A program made the position numbers and the translations under genes. Shown piece by piece: positions 45,156-53,772 of a stretch of 64,000 nt of DNA. The notes under the pieces are model-generated. The model made no database searches. It had not been told where the DNA came from and saw only the letters and a program-made list of their open reading frames with translations. This DNA is from Vreelandella sp031769195 (GTDB lineage Bacteria > Pseudomonadota > Gammaproteobacteria > Pseudomonadales > Halomonadaceae): contig NZ_JAVHNP010000004.1 in assembly GCF_031769195.1 (NCBI RefSeq), positions 248,001 to 312,000 of the forward strand, in the 5' to 3' direction. Numbering within the stretch: the stretch's first letter is position 1; the number at the start of each line of letters is the position of its first letter.

Positions 45156-46031
45156 ATGCTTGCCGAACTGTTTGCCGTGATGGCACCTGTGCTTGCCGGT
45201 GCGGGGCTAGGTTTTTTATGGGTCCGCCTGGGGCAGCCCTACCCCGTTGATTTTGTTACCCGGCTCGTCTTCAACATCGGCACGCCTGCGCTGGTGCTCG
45301 CCTCACTCTCGGGCGCTAACATTGATGCGGGCACCTTTGGGCAAGTGATGCTGGCCACCGCGCTCGTCATGTTAAGCATGGGCGCGGCCAGTTTTGCTGT
45401 CGCGAAACTGCTGCGTCGAGATTGGCGCGTTCTCATTGCCCCCATGATGTATCCCAACACCGGTAACATGGGGCTCCCGGTGGTGTTGTATGCGTTTGGC
45501 AGCGCAGGCTTTGCTTACGGCGTGACGGTTATGGTGACGGTGTCGCTGTTTCAGTTCACGCTAGGCGCCGTGCTCAATAGCCGTGACAACGCCCTGAAAA
45601 CGCTGCTGAAAACCCCGACGGTGTACGCCATTTTCATCTCCATGGCGCTGCTCTTAACCGATACCCCGCTGCCGCTGTGGATGACCAATACCGTTGACCT
45701 GATGTCGGGGTTCACCGTGCCACTGATGCTGATCACCCTCGGCGTATCGCTGGCCAGTATTCAGGTAAAAAGCTTGCGTTCAGGCGTCGGCTTTAGCCTG
45801 ATTCGGATTCCGTTAGCCGCCACCGCCGCGTGGTTTATTGCCAGCTGGCTAGGCCTTCCGCCCCTGGCGCAAAGCATTTTGGTGGTGCAGATGTGTATGC
45901 CGGTGGCAGTCTTCAACTATTTATTTGCTCAGCGCGCCCAGCGTGAACCTGCCTATGTGGCCAGTTTAGTCTTCTGCTCTACCTTGATGGCACTGCTCTA
46001 TTTACCGGCATTGCTGGCGCTGCTGATGTAG
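45156..46031 (+). CDS. AEC-family (auxin efflux carrier-like) transporter
   Basis: A 291-residue integral membrane protein with about ten hydrophobic helices in two five-helix halves. NPNTGNMGLP-like PNTGNMGLPVVLYAFG and the C-terminal MCMPVAVFNYLFAQRAQ are AEC-family hallmarks, and the first helix pair carries VFNIGTPALVLASLS. AEC carriers move small organic acids such as malate or malonate, or lactones; the substrate here is unknown. It appears monocistronic, with a weak spacing to the PQQ dehydrogenase gene behind it. Confidence 0.85.
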   Translation: MLAELFAVMAPVLAGAGLGFLWVRLGQPYPVDFVTRLVFNIGTPALVLASLSGANIDAGTFGQVMLATALVMLSMGAASFAVAKLLRRDWRVLIAPMMYPNTGNMGLPVVLYAFGSAGFAYGVTVMVTVSLFQFTLGAVLNSRDNALKTLLKTPTVYAIFISMALLLTDTPLPLWMTNTVDLMSGFTVPLMLITLGVSLASIQVKSLRSGVGFSLIRIPLAATAAWFIASWLGLPPLAQSILVVQMCMPVAVFNYLFAQRAQREPAYVASLVFCSTLMALLYLPALLALLM

Positions 46032-46135
46032 GGGTGGGTACTGCCGTGGGGAACCCCACTCGCTCAAATCAGTCACTGCTAGACTAATATTCACAAAGAC
46101 TAGGATTTGAATCCCGCGCCAACAGAGGACACACA

Positions 46136-47353
46136 ATGCCCACTCGACACGCTATGCCCGCTCGGCCTACTACGCCCCTGATGACGCCACAGCGCTCGCC
46201 ACTATTACAAGCGACGCGCTGGGTGGCGCCTTCACTGGCGGGGCTGCTGCTTGCCAGTACGGCCCAGGCAGAAGTGATTCACGACGCCTTAGCCACCGAC
46301 CACTTCCCCATCACGATTGAGCGTGTGGCCGATGGCTTTGCCAACCCCTGGGCAGTGGCCTTTCTTCCTGACGGCCGTTATCTAGTCAGCGAACGCAGCG
46401 GTGAGTTAAACCTGGTTGACGCCAATGGTCAGTCGCAGGTACTGGAAGGCATGCCCCAGGTGAGTCAGAACGGTCAAGGCGGCCTGCTCGATATTGTGCT
46501 GCATCCTGAATTTGGTAGCGGGGACGGTGATGGCGAGCATGATTGGATTTACTTCACTTGGAGTAAACCTGAGGGCAACAACAGTCGCTCAGCGCTCTCC
46601 CGCGTTAAGTGGGAAGGTGATTCGCTGGGCAACGTCGAGCATCTTTTCGAGCAGGACCGCGCCTCCTCACCCGGCCGCCACTACGGCTCACGGTTGGCAT
46701 GGATGGATGATGGCACGCTACTGATGAGCATTGGTGACCGGGGCGTAGACCCCTCCCGCGCCCAGGCCAGCGACGACCACGCAGGCTCTACTCTGCGATT
46801 CACCGAGACCGGCGGTGTTCCAGACGACAATCCTTATGTAGATGACGACAGCACGCTGGATGAGATCTATACCATGGGCAACCGCAACATCCAGGGCATG
46901 ACCGTGCTGAGCAACGGCGAGCCCTGGGCCACTGAACACGGCCCGCGTACCGGCGATGAGCTGAACCACATTGTGCCGGGCAACAACTACGGCTGGCCGG
47001 AAGTGAGTTTAGGCAACGACTACGGCACTAACGAGCCCATTGGCGTGGAATCAAAACCCGGTATGGAAGACCCGGTGTACCGTTTTGATGGGCGATTTGC
47101 GCCGTCGGGCCTTGCTGAAGTGACCAGCGATGCCTTTGGGGCGTGGCAAGGCAGCCTTCTGGCCGGTGGCTTAGGCAGCCAAAAGCTGCTGCGCCTGACC
47201 CTAGAAGAGGGCCAAGTCGCGGATGAAGAGCTGATTTTTGAAGGTGACATTGGCCGTATCCGCGACGTGCGCCAAGGCCCTGATGCAGCGATTTACTTGC
47301 TAACCGACGGCGGTCAAGGCAGCCTTTACCGCCTGACACCTAGCGAACGCTAA
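46136..47353 (+). CDS. PQQ-dependent soluble aldose sugar dehydrogenase-like protein (YliI type)
   Basis: A 405-residue periplasmic six-bladed beta-propeller of the glucose/sorbosone dehydrogenase family. AGAGGA lies 9 bp before the ATG. A long N-terminal region ends in a signal peptide (ASTAQAEVIH). Diagnostic blocks are FANPWAVAFLPDGRYLVSER, NGQGGLLDIVLHPEF, GSRLAWMDDGTLLMSIGDRG and TEHGPRTGDELNHI...NNYGWPEV, which hold the PQQ and calcium ligands. It oxidises aldose sugars if PQQ is available; PQQ synthesis genes are not in the window. A two-component pair follows after 25 bp and may share its promoter. Confidence 0.88.
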   Translation: MPTRHAMPARPTTPLMTPQRSPLLQATRWVAPSLAGLLLASTAQAEVIHDALATDHFPITIERVADGFANPWAVAFLPDGRYLVSERSGELNLVDANGQSQVLEGMPQVSQNGQGGLLDIVLHPEFGSGDGDGEHDWIYFTWSKPEGNNSRSALSRVKWEGDSLGNVEHLFEQDRASSPGRHYGSRLAWMDDGTLLMSIGDRGVDPSRAQASDDHAGSTLRFTETGGVPDDNPYVDDDSTLDEIYTMGNRNIQGMTVLSNGEPWATEHGPRTGDELNHIVPGNNYGWPEVSLGNDYGTNEPIGVESKPGMEDPVYRFDGRFAPSGLAEVTSDAFGAWQGSLLAGGLGSQKLLRLTLEEGQVADEELIFEGDIGRIRDVRQGPDAAIYLLTDGGQGSLYRLTPSER

Positions 47354-47378
47354 TCTCGACCCACCACCAGGAAGCACG

Positions 47379-48824
47379 ATGCGATTACGTAACCTCATCA
47401 TTTTAACGGTCATCGTGCCGCTCTTCGTGATCCTGGTGGTGTTTAGTCTGGTGGCGATTAAATCGTTGGAAGACAACGTTCGCTCCAAGCTGCAAACCGA
47501 AGTAGAAATTATCACCCGCGCGCTCAGCACCTCGCTGAGCTATGCGGTAGCCCGGGACAGCGCCACCCCGTTGGAAGAAGCGCTACAGTCCGCGTTTTCA
47601 TTTCACCGCATTTACGGGGCCTATGTGTTTGATACCCAGGGCCGCGAGGTCTATGGCTTGGGGCTGGGTAAAGACCTATTCACACCAGAAGAGATTCAAC
47701 AGGTCATCGAGCGTGATGACCTGCACAGCAGCTATCGCCAGCAAGAGGGCTGGACCTACTACTCGGCGCTTACGCCCCTACGCACCCAAGATGGTGCCGT
47801 GCAGGGCGTTCTGCAGGTAAACCGCCTCAATACAGGCATCGAGAATTACACCGGGTTTATCAGCATCGTGGCCGTGCTGGTGTTTGTGATTGGTGCGGCG
47901 GGCATCGTGTTCAGCATTTGGTGGGGGTTTCGCCACTATATTGAGCAACCGCTAAATCGCCTGCTACGGGTGATGTTACTGGTAGAAGATGGCGACCGCA
48001 GCCAGCGGGCCACAGAAGGTGGCCCAACGGAGTACCGTCGTTTAGCCTCAGGCTTAAACGGCATGTTGGATGCCATGGCCGAAAAAGACCGTGATATTGA
48101 CGCCCGCCAGCGCCGAGAAATTGAGCTGGAAAAACGCCTGCGCAAATCTAAAAAACTAGCGGAGCTGGGTGTACTGGCCGCCGGTGTAGCCCATGAAATT
48201 GGCGCACCGCTCACCGTTATTAATGGCCAAGCCCAACGCCTAGCCCGCCGAGACACCATCGGCGACGACGAGCGCGCCCGGCTTGGCCGCATTCGTGGTG
48301 AAGTAGAGCGCATTGTTGAAATTGTTCGCCAACTCATGGAATTAGGCCGACAACATAACGTGGAGAAAGGACATCAAGCCCTTGATCAGCTTATTATTAG
48401 CGCCAGCGAGCTGGTTGAGGAGGAGCTGGAACCACGAAATATCGACTTGGATATTGATCTTCCGTCCCCTACCCCCCATTTATTAGTCAACGGTCAGCAA
48501 ATTGTGCAGGTACTGACCAACTTATTACGCAACGCCGCCCAAGCCCCCAACGTTAGCCATATTCGCGTTCGTGCTCAGGCGCACAGCGACGAGCTTACCG
48601 TGTGGGTGGAGGACAACGGGCCAGGCATACCGACGTCGCATCATCATCAAGTGTTCGACCCCTTTTTCACCACCAAGCCGGTGGGCCAAGGCAGCGGCTT
48701 GGGTTTATCGATGGTGCACCGCATTATTAACGACCACGGCGGGACGATTGGCGTATTTGACAGCGCCCTTGGCGGCGCTGGCTTTGAGATTACGCTGCCC
48801 CTTAGTGAAACCGCATCCGCTTGA
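47379..48824 (+). CDS. Sensor histidine kinase
   Basis: A 481-residue membrane sensor kinase. Two membrane helices (about 7-27 and 160-182) bracket a periplasmic sensor region of roughly 130 residues; a HAMP linker follows, then the H-box AAGVAHEIGAPLTVI with phospho-accepting H272, and the ATPase with N-box LTNLLRNAAQA, G1 VEDNGPGIP, FDPFFTTKP and G2 GSGLGLSM. The H-box and HATPase are of the NtrB/ZraS class that drive sigma54 activators. The next gene encodes exactly such an activator, 11 bp after the stop. The signal is unknown. Confidence 0.9.
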   Translation: MRLRNLIILTVIVPLFVILVVFSLVAIKSLEDNVRSKLQTEVEIITRALSTSLSYAVARDSATPLEEALQSAFSFHRIYGAYVFDTQGREVYGLGLGKDLFTPEEIQQVIERDDLHSSYRQQEGWTYYSALTPLRTQDGAVQGVLQVNRLNTGIENYTGFISIVAVLVFVIGAAGIVFSIWWGFRHYIEQPLNRLLRVMLLVEDGDRSQRATEGGPTEYRRLASGLNGMLDAMAEKDRDIDARQRREIELEKRLRKSKKLAELGVLAAGVAHEIGAPLTVINGQAQRLARRDTIGDDERARLGRIRGEVERIVEIVRQLMELGRQHNVEKGHQALDQLIISASELVEEELEPRNIDLDIDLPSPTPHLLVNGQQIVQVLTNLLRNAAQAPNVSHIRVRAQAHSDELTVWVEDNGPGIPTSHHHQVFDPFFTTKPVGQGSGLGLSMVHRIINDHGGTIGVFDSALGGAGFEITLPLSETASA

Positions 48825-48835
48825 GGACGACGTTT

Positions 48836-50239
48836 GTGACCCATCAGGAACACCTTTTACCGTTATTGGTGGTGGAAGATGACGCCGCTATACGTGAGTT
48901 ATTAGAGGAAGAGCTCAACGACGCGGGCTATGACACTCTGGGTGTCCCCAGCGCAGAAGAAGCCATTGCCCTGCTTAGCCATACGCCCGTGGCCATGATG
49001 ATTACCGATGTGCGGCTGCCGGGTATGACCGGTATTCAGCTGCTTCAGCAGTTACGCCAAAGTGGCAGCGAGCTCGGCATTATTGTGATTACCGCGTTTG
49101 GCACGATTGACCAGGCAGTGGAAGCCTTAAAGCTTGGCGCAGATGACTTTTTGACCAAGCCACTTGATTTAGACGCCATCCGCGAAGCCGTCTTTCGCGT
49201 ACTGGAGCGACAGCGTTTGTCCCTTTCCCACGATACAGAACTCAGTCACTTCCACGGCATTGTGGGTAAAAGCCAAGCTATGCAGTCGCTGTTTCATGAT
49301 GCGTCTCGGTTAGCCAAAAGCGATGCGCCCATTTTGATCCTCGGTGAAAGCGGCACAGGTAAAGAGCTTCTGGCCCGGGCCATTCACCAGGAGAGCAGCC
49401 GCCAAGATGCGCCTTTCGTTCCCGTGAACTGTGCCAGTATTCCCGCTGACCTGATGGAGAGCGAGTTTTTTGGCCACGTGAAAGGTGCCTTTACCGGCGC
49501 GAACGAAGCCAGAAAAGGTCTTTTCCACAGCGCTCAGGGCGGCAGCCTGTTTCTGGATGAAATCGGCGAAATGCCCATCAACCTTCAGGCCAAGCTGTTA
49601 CGTGCGCTACAGGAAAAAACAGTTCGCCCGGTGGGCGGCGAGCGAGAAGAGCCGGTGGACGTGCGCATCATTGCCGCGACGCACCGCAATCTAGAGAAAG
49701 AGATTGAGCAAGAGAACTTCCGCAGCGACTTATTCTACCGGCTAGAAACGTTCTCGCTGCGCATCCCGCCTCTGCGTGAACGCGGCACAGATATCGAACA
49801 CCTCGTGTTCGCCTTAATTGATAAGCACGCGGAAGCCCAGGGCAAGCAGATTGAGCAAATTGAGCCAGAGGCACTGAACAGCCTTCTGAACTATGCCTAT
49901 CCTGGCAACGTGCGTGAGCTGGAAAACGCGATTATGCGCGCGGTCACCCTTAGCGAAGAGGGCCTGCTGCAGCATCAGGACCTACCTGAACGCCTTCGCG
50001 AGCAGGCCAGCCCCCAGAAAAGCGGCACCGATATTGCCCCCACACTCAGTGGCGAAGTGTTGCCCGGCACGCAGATTCCTGCGCCAGCCCCAGCACGCTG
50101 GCCAAGCCTGGAAGAGGTTGAAAAGCGCTATATTCGTAAAGTGCTGGAAGCAACAGGGGGTAATAAACGACGTACTGCGGAGGTGCTAGGGATCGCACGC
50201 CGCACGCTCTACCGCCGCTTGGAAGATACCGAGGAGTAG
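48836..50239 (+). CDS. Sigma54-dependent response regulator (NtrC family)
   Basis: A 467-residue regulator; the GTG at 48836 with GAGG upstream is preferred to a TTG at 48821 that overlaps the kinase gene. The receiver domain has acidic D15/D16 and phospho-acceptor D58 (MMITDVRLPG); the AAA+ domain has Walker A GESGTGKE, the sigma54-contact loop GAFTGA and LFLDEIGEMP; the C terminus is a Fis-type helix-turn-helix ending RRTAEVLGIARRTLYRRL. It is phosphorylated by the upstream kinase and activates sigma54 promoters. Targets are not evident in the window. Confidence 0.92.
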   Translation: MTHQEHLLPLLVVEDDAAIRELLEEELNDAGYDTLGVPSAEEAIALLSHTPVAMMITDVRLPGMTGIQLLQQLRQSGSELGIIVITAFGTIDQAVEALKLGADDFLTKPLDLDAIREAVFRVLERQRLSLSHDTELSHFHGIVGKSQAMQSLFHDASRLAKSDAPILILGESGTGKELLARAIHQESSRQDAPFVPVNCASIPADLMESEFFGHVKGAFTGANEARKGLFHSAQGGSLFLDEIGEMPINLQAKLLRALQEKTVRPVGGEREEPVDVRIIAATHRNLEKEIEQENFRSDLFYRLETFSLRIPPLRERGTDIEHLVFALIDKHAEAQGKQIEQIEPEALNSLLNYAYPGNVRELENAIMRAVTLSEEGLLQHQDLPERLREQASPQKSGTDIAPTLSGEVLPGTQIPAPAPARWPSLEEVEKRYIRKVLEATGGNKRRTAEVLGIARRTLYRRLEDTEE

Positions 50240-50275
50240 CGGCACTATCGCAGTGAAGTGATGATGACAACATCA

Positions 50276-50301
50276 TGCCGGTCGCCACTAAGCGACCGGC
50301 A
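50276..50301 (+). terminator. Hairpin after the two-component operon
   Basis: Stem TGCCGGTCGC / GCGACCGGCA with a 6-base loop, 36 bp after the regulator stop and between convergent genes. The T-tract is weak. Confidence 0.5.
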
Positions 50302-50339
50302 ACTCTGCGTAGGCGTTGTCACACCCTCTTTAGCCTACG

Positions 50340-50558
50340 CTACTCGGTCACACCACCAGGCGCATCTCGGGTTGTCTGCCCGTCGTTAGACATTGGGCCA
50401 GTATCCATGGGCTCTTGGGGGTCATCGGAAATCATATCCTCTGAGTCTGTCGTTGAGGGTGCTTCCTCTGTATCACCGCAACCTGACAGCACACCCGCCA
50501 TGAGCAAGGCACTAAACAGCAGCGCCATCCACTGGGTATTACGTAGTCGTGACATCAT
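50340..50558 (-). CDS. Small acidic lipoprotein
   Basis: A 72-residue predicted lipoprotein. AAGGAAGGAG precedes the start. A short signal peptide ends in lipobox LSGC (Cys at residue 27), after which the mature part is short, acidic and disordered (EDMISDDPQEPMDTGP). The function is unknown; similar acidic lipoproteins are frequent in halophilic bacteria. A second acidic lipoprotein gene lies 230 bp upstream on the same strand. Confidence 0.7.
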   Translation of the reverse strand: MMSRLRNTQWMALLFSALLMAGVLSGCGDTEEAPSTTDSEDMISDDPQEPMDTGPMSNDGQTTRDAPGGVTE

Positions 50559-50681
50559 GTCATTCTCCTTCCTTGTTAAAAGCTATGGCAGCACATCCTA
50601 TTAACGAGTGCCTCTTTAACCTTAGCGGCTGCCTGCCAACTTGCAAAACTTACAGCCACTTGGGCAGAAATAGCCGAAGGC

Positions 50682-50709
50682 AAAAAAAAGCCCCCGCGGG
50701 CGCGGGGGC
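50682..50709 (-). terminator. Rho-independent terminator for the leftward lipoprotein gene
   Basis: Stem GCCCCCGC / GCGGGGGC (50690-50697, 50702-50709); on the minus strand it is followed by eight T (complement of 50682-50689). Confidence 0.85.
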
Positions 50710-50788
50710 AAAAGGATGATAAACCGTGTGGAGCAGCCGCAGGGAACAGACAGCTGGGTCGGCTTACCATCGTAGGGAGCGTTGACGG

Positions 50789-51214
50789 CTACTGGCCGTT
50801 AGTCATCTCGTCATCTTCATCGCCACTAGTGGCATCTTCTGCGCCGGTATCATTGGCGCCTGGCATCGGGTCGGTACCTTCACCAAAGCCTGGATTCTCT
50901 TCAGGATCTGCCGCTGAGTTCGGCATCGGCTCTTGGGTCGCCGCGGGATCCTCACCTAAACCAGGATCAGAACTCATTGGGTCGTCAGCCATCGCAGGAT
51001 CGTTAGAAGGATCTGCCATCGCGGGCTCATTCTCTGGTGCAGGTGCGGTGGTGGTCGTCGCATCCTGTTCTAATGTTTCAGGCTGCTGTGCCGGGGGCAT
51101 CTCGTCTTCACCGTTACCGCAACCTGCTAAGGCCAGGGTGCTGACGGTCGCTGCTAACATGCAGAGCGTTAAACCGCGTGAGCGCTTTTTCATTGAGTTA
51201 GCTTGCTTATCCAT
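50789..51214 (-). CDS. Acidic low-complexity lipoprotein
   Basis: A 141-residue predicted lipoprotein. The ATG at 51214 is chosen because GGAGG lies 8 bp before it. The signal peptide ends in lipobox LALAGC; the mature protein is strongly acidic with degenerate DPAMADDP- and DPMP-like repeats, and is probably disordered. No catalytic domain is seen. Its terminator lies at 50682-50709. It may be an envelope or cell-wall-associated polymer adapted to high salt; that is inference. Confidence 0.7.
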   Translation of the reverse strand: MDKQANSMKKRSRGLTLCMLAATVSTLALAGCGNGEDEMPPAQQPETLEQDATTTTAPAPENEPAMADPSNDPAMADDPMSSDPGLGEDPAATQEPMPNSAADPEENPGFGEGTDPMPGANDTGAEDATSGDEDDEMTNGQ

Positions 51215-51415
51215 AAAGATTGCCTCCGTTTTCATCTATGTTGCTTACCTAGCTACCTTCACGGTTCGTGCCAACTTGGAAAAAATATTATTTTTTATAT
51301 ATAAAACAATAATATAAAAACAAAAAAGACCAGCAATGCTATATCCCTCTAGGACCATTTAAGGGGGTTCAAAATGGCACATGTGGCGTAATTTTGCTTG
51401 GTAGGCGGGAGCGTT

Positions 51416-51444
51416 GTGACACATCCAGTTCATTTATGTATAAT
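51416..51444 (+). promoter_or_regulatory. Sigma70-type promoter upstream of proV
   Basis: GTGACA (51416-51421), 17-bp spacer, TATAAT (51439-51444), a strong match, in an AT-rich stretch. Transcription would begin near 51,451, giving a leader of roughly 140 nt. The 51,215-51,410 part of this intergenic region is AT-rich with no gene seen. Confidence 0.6.
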
Positions 51445-51495
51445 AATTTGTAATAAATTATCAAATACAACCTTAACTTCTACTTATGAACCGTT

Positions 51496-51558
51496 TTGTG
51501 TCGCTGCTTGCAGGAAGCACATGAAGACCGCAGGTATGCACATTGAGTAACGACACAA
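51496..51558 (+). promoter_or_regulatory. Structured leader with a nine-codon ORF upstream of proV
   Basis: The arms TTGTGTCG (51496-51503) and CGACACAA (51551-51558) can pair over 8 bp. Inside lie a small hairpin TGCTT-gcagg-AAGCA (51505-51519) and a short ORF, MKTAGMHIE with stop at 51548-51550, preceded by AGGAAG. The ORF stop directly abuts the 3' arm. A leader peptide controlling the fold is possible; a mere hairpin is equally possible. Confidence 0.35.
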
Positions 51559-51588
51559 GGCTGCTCATTCAATCAAAAGGCACCGCCG

Positions 51589-52791
51589 ATGGACGAGACA
51601 CGCCCTGTCAAAATTCAGGTACGCGGCTTAAGCAAGGTCTTTGGAAAACAGCCCCAAAAAGCCCTTGAGCTTCGTGACCAGGGCCTTAAGCGCCCTGAAA
51701 TTCTAGAAAAAACCGGCCAAACATTGGGCCTCTCCAATATCTCCTTCGATGTCTATGAAGGTGAGTTACTGGTGATCATGGGCCTATCCGGCTCGGGCAA
51801 ATCCACGTTGATTCGCTGCCTCAACCGCCTCATCGATACCACCGAAGGCGAGATTGTTATTGATGGCGAAAACATCCCCACGCTGGGAGAAAAGGCGCTA
51901 TTAGAGTGTCGCCGCCGCCATTTCTCGATGGTGTTTCAAAATTTCGCACTCTTCCCTCACCGTACCGTGCAGCAGAATGCGGAATTCGGTTTGGAAATTC
52001 GCGGCGTCGAAAAATCAGAACGCCAGTCGATTGCCCACAATGCGCTCAAGCAGGTGGGGCTAGAAGGGTGGGAAGATGCCTATCCCAACCAGCTCTCGGG
52101 CGGCATGCAGCAGCGTGTAGGACTTGCTCGGGCGCTGGCGAACGATGCCAGTGTACTGCTGATGGATGAAGCGTTCTCCGCGCTTGACCCGCTCATCCGC
52201 AAAGATATGCAGCAGGAACTTCTGCAACTGCAAAGCAAAATGCAGAAGACAACGGTCTTCATCACTCACGACCTAGATGAAGCACTCAATATCGGTGATC
52301 GCATCGTGCTGCTTAAAGATGGTGAAGTGGTGCAGATCGGTACGCCTGAAGAAATTCTTACCAAGCCTGCCGATGAGTATGTGCGTCGCTTTATTGAAGG
52401 GGTGGATCGCTCGCGTATTCTCACCGCGGAGAGCGCCATGCGCCCCGTGCGCACCACCGCCAGAAATAGCGACGGCCCGCGCACCGCGCTACACCGCATG
52501 CGCGACCACAGCATTGACTCTATTTATGTGACCGACCGTGACCGCCAGTTGCTGGGCCTGCTGGAAGCGGATGCCGCTAGCCGTGCCATTGAGGCTAAAG
52601 CGGACACCATTACTGATCACCTGACTCAAGATTTCCGTAAAGTGCCGCCAGACGAGCCGCTGCAAAACTTGTTCGCCATGTTTAGCGAAAAGAGCTACCC
52701 AATTGCCGTGGTAGATGAGCAGCAGCGCCTATTGGGCGTTGTGGTAAAAGGCGCGGTGTTGGATGAACTGGCACGAGCAGGAGAGCAGTAA
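51589..52791 (+). CDS. proV: Glycine betaine/proline ABC transporter ATP-binding protein
   Basis: A 400-residue ProV/OpuAA-type ATPase. It has the family N terminus QKALELRDQGLKRPEILEKT, Walker A GLSGSGKST (residues 65-73), signature LSGGMQQRVGLARAL and Walker B VLLMDEAFSALDPL. A pair of CBS domains forms the last 120 residues (TALHRMRDHSIDSIYV and LGVVVKGAVLDEL), which in OpuA sense ionic strength. The TAA overlaps the ProW ATG by one base. It powers osmoprotectant uptake during salt stress. Confidence 0.92.
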   Translation: MDETRPVKIQVRGLSKVFGKQPQKALELRDQGLKRPEILEKTGQTLGLSNISFDVYEGELLVIMGLSGSGKSTLIRCLNRLIDTTEGEIVIDGENIPTLGEKALLECRRRHFSMVFQNFALFPHRTVQQNAEFGLEIRGVEKSERQSIAHNALKQVGLEGWEDAYPNQLSGGMQQRVGLARALANDASVLLMDEAFSALDPLIRKDMQQELLQLQSKMQKTTVFITHDLDEALNIGDRIVLLKDGEVVQIGTPEEILTKPADEYVRRFIEGVDRSRILTAESAMRPVRTTARNSDGPRTALHRMRDHSIDSIYVTDRDRQLLGLLEADAASRAIEAKADTITDHLTQDFRKVPPDEPLQNLFAMFSEKSYPIAVVDEQQRLLGVVVKGAVLDELARAGEQ

Positions 52792-53624
52792 TGGAGATTC
52801 CACGTATTCCTTTAGGTAGCTGGATTGAGGGCGGCCTGACCTGGCTCACCAGTGAGTATTCCGTTGTTACGCGCGGCATTTCGCGCATTACCCAGACAGG
52901 GATAAATAGCCTTAACGATGGCCTGATGTGGCTGCCCGAATGGGCGCTGCTGGCGATCATCGCGCTGCTGTGCTGGAAACTGGCGAGCACGCGTTTAGCC
53001 ATTGGAGCCGTTGCAGGCCTTGCCCTGATTTGGAACCTGGGGCTCTGGAACCCCATGATTGAGACGCTCACGCTGGTGGTGATTGCAACACTCGTGGCGG
53101 TGGTGATAGCGCTCCCCGTGGGTATTGCCGCGGCGCTTTCTGAGCGACTCTATCGGCTGATTATGCCGATGCTGGACTTCATGCAGACCATGCCCGCGTT
53201 TGTGTATCTCATTCCAGCCATTCCGTTTTTCGGTATCGGCTCCGTTTCCGCTATTTTCGCGACGGTAATTTTCTCCATGCCGCCCGCGATTCGCTTCACC
53301 ACACTGGGTATTCGCCAAGTGCCGGTAGAGCTAATTGAAGCAGCCGATGCGTATGGCGCAACCCGTGGCCAAAAGCTTTTCAAGGTGCAGCTGCCGCTTT
53401 CGCTACCCACGGTGATGGCCGGTATTAACCAGACCATCATGCTGGCGCTCTCCATGGTGGTGATTGCCGCCATGATCGGTGCCGACGGCCTAGGCAGCGA
53501 AGTATGGCGTGCTATTCAACGCCTGCGCCCAGGCGATGGCTTTGAAGCCGGTATCGCCGTGGTGATCCTAGCCATGCTGCTAGACCGATTGACCCAGTCG
53601 CTGCGCAAATCGCGCCGCTCGTAA
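52791..53624 (+). CDS. proW: Glycine betaine/proline ABC transporter permease
   Basis: A 277-residue permease with the OpuAB/ProW pattern: helices, PVGIAAALSERLYRLIMPML, MQTMPAFVYLIPAIPFFGIG and the EAA loop LIEAADAYGATRGQKLFKVQLPL, split by helix breaks. It ends with SLRKSRRS. It is coupled to the ATPase upstream; 148 bp follow before the binding-protein gene. Its length is shorter than E. coli ProW because it lacks the long cytoplasmic N terminus. Confidence 0.92.
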   Translation: MEIPRIPLGSWIEGGLTWLTSEYSVVTRGISRITQTGINSLNDGLMWLPEWALLAIIALLCWKLASTRLAIGAVAGLALIWNLGLWNPMIETLTLVVIATLVAVVIALPVGIAAALSERLYRLIMPMLDFMQTMPAFVYLIPAIPFFGIGSVSAIFATVIFSMPPAIRFTTLGIRQVPVELIEAADAYGATRGQKLFKVQLPLSLPTVMAGINQTIMLALSMVVIAAMIGADGLGSEVWRAIQRLRPGDGFEAGIAVVILAMLLDRLTQSLRKSRRS

Positions 53625-53772
53625 TCGCCATTGGTTCTGCGTTGACCATGGCACTTGATCGATAAGTACGCAGTGACCATGCTGAAAGTGCCGACACGTA
53701 ACTTACGTTAAGCCAACACAGGCTACATATACCGCAGTGGCGACAGCCGCTGCTCATAAAGGGAGCAAGTGA

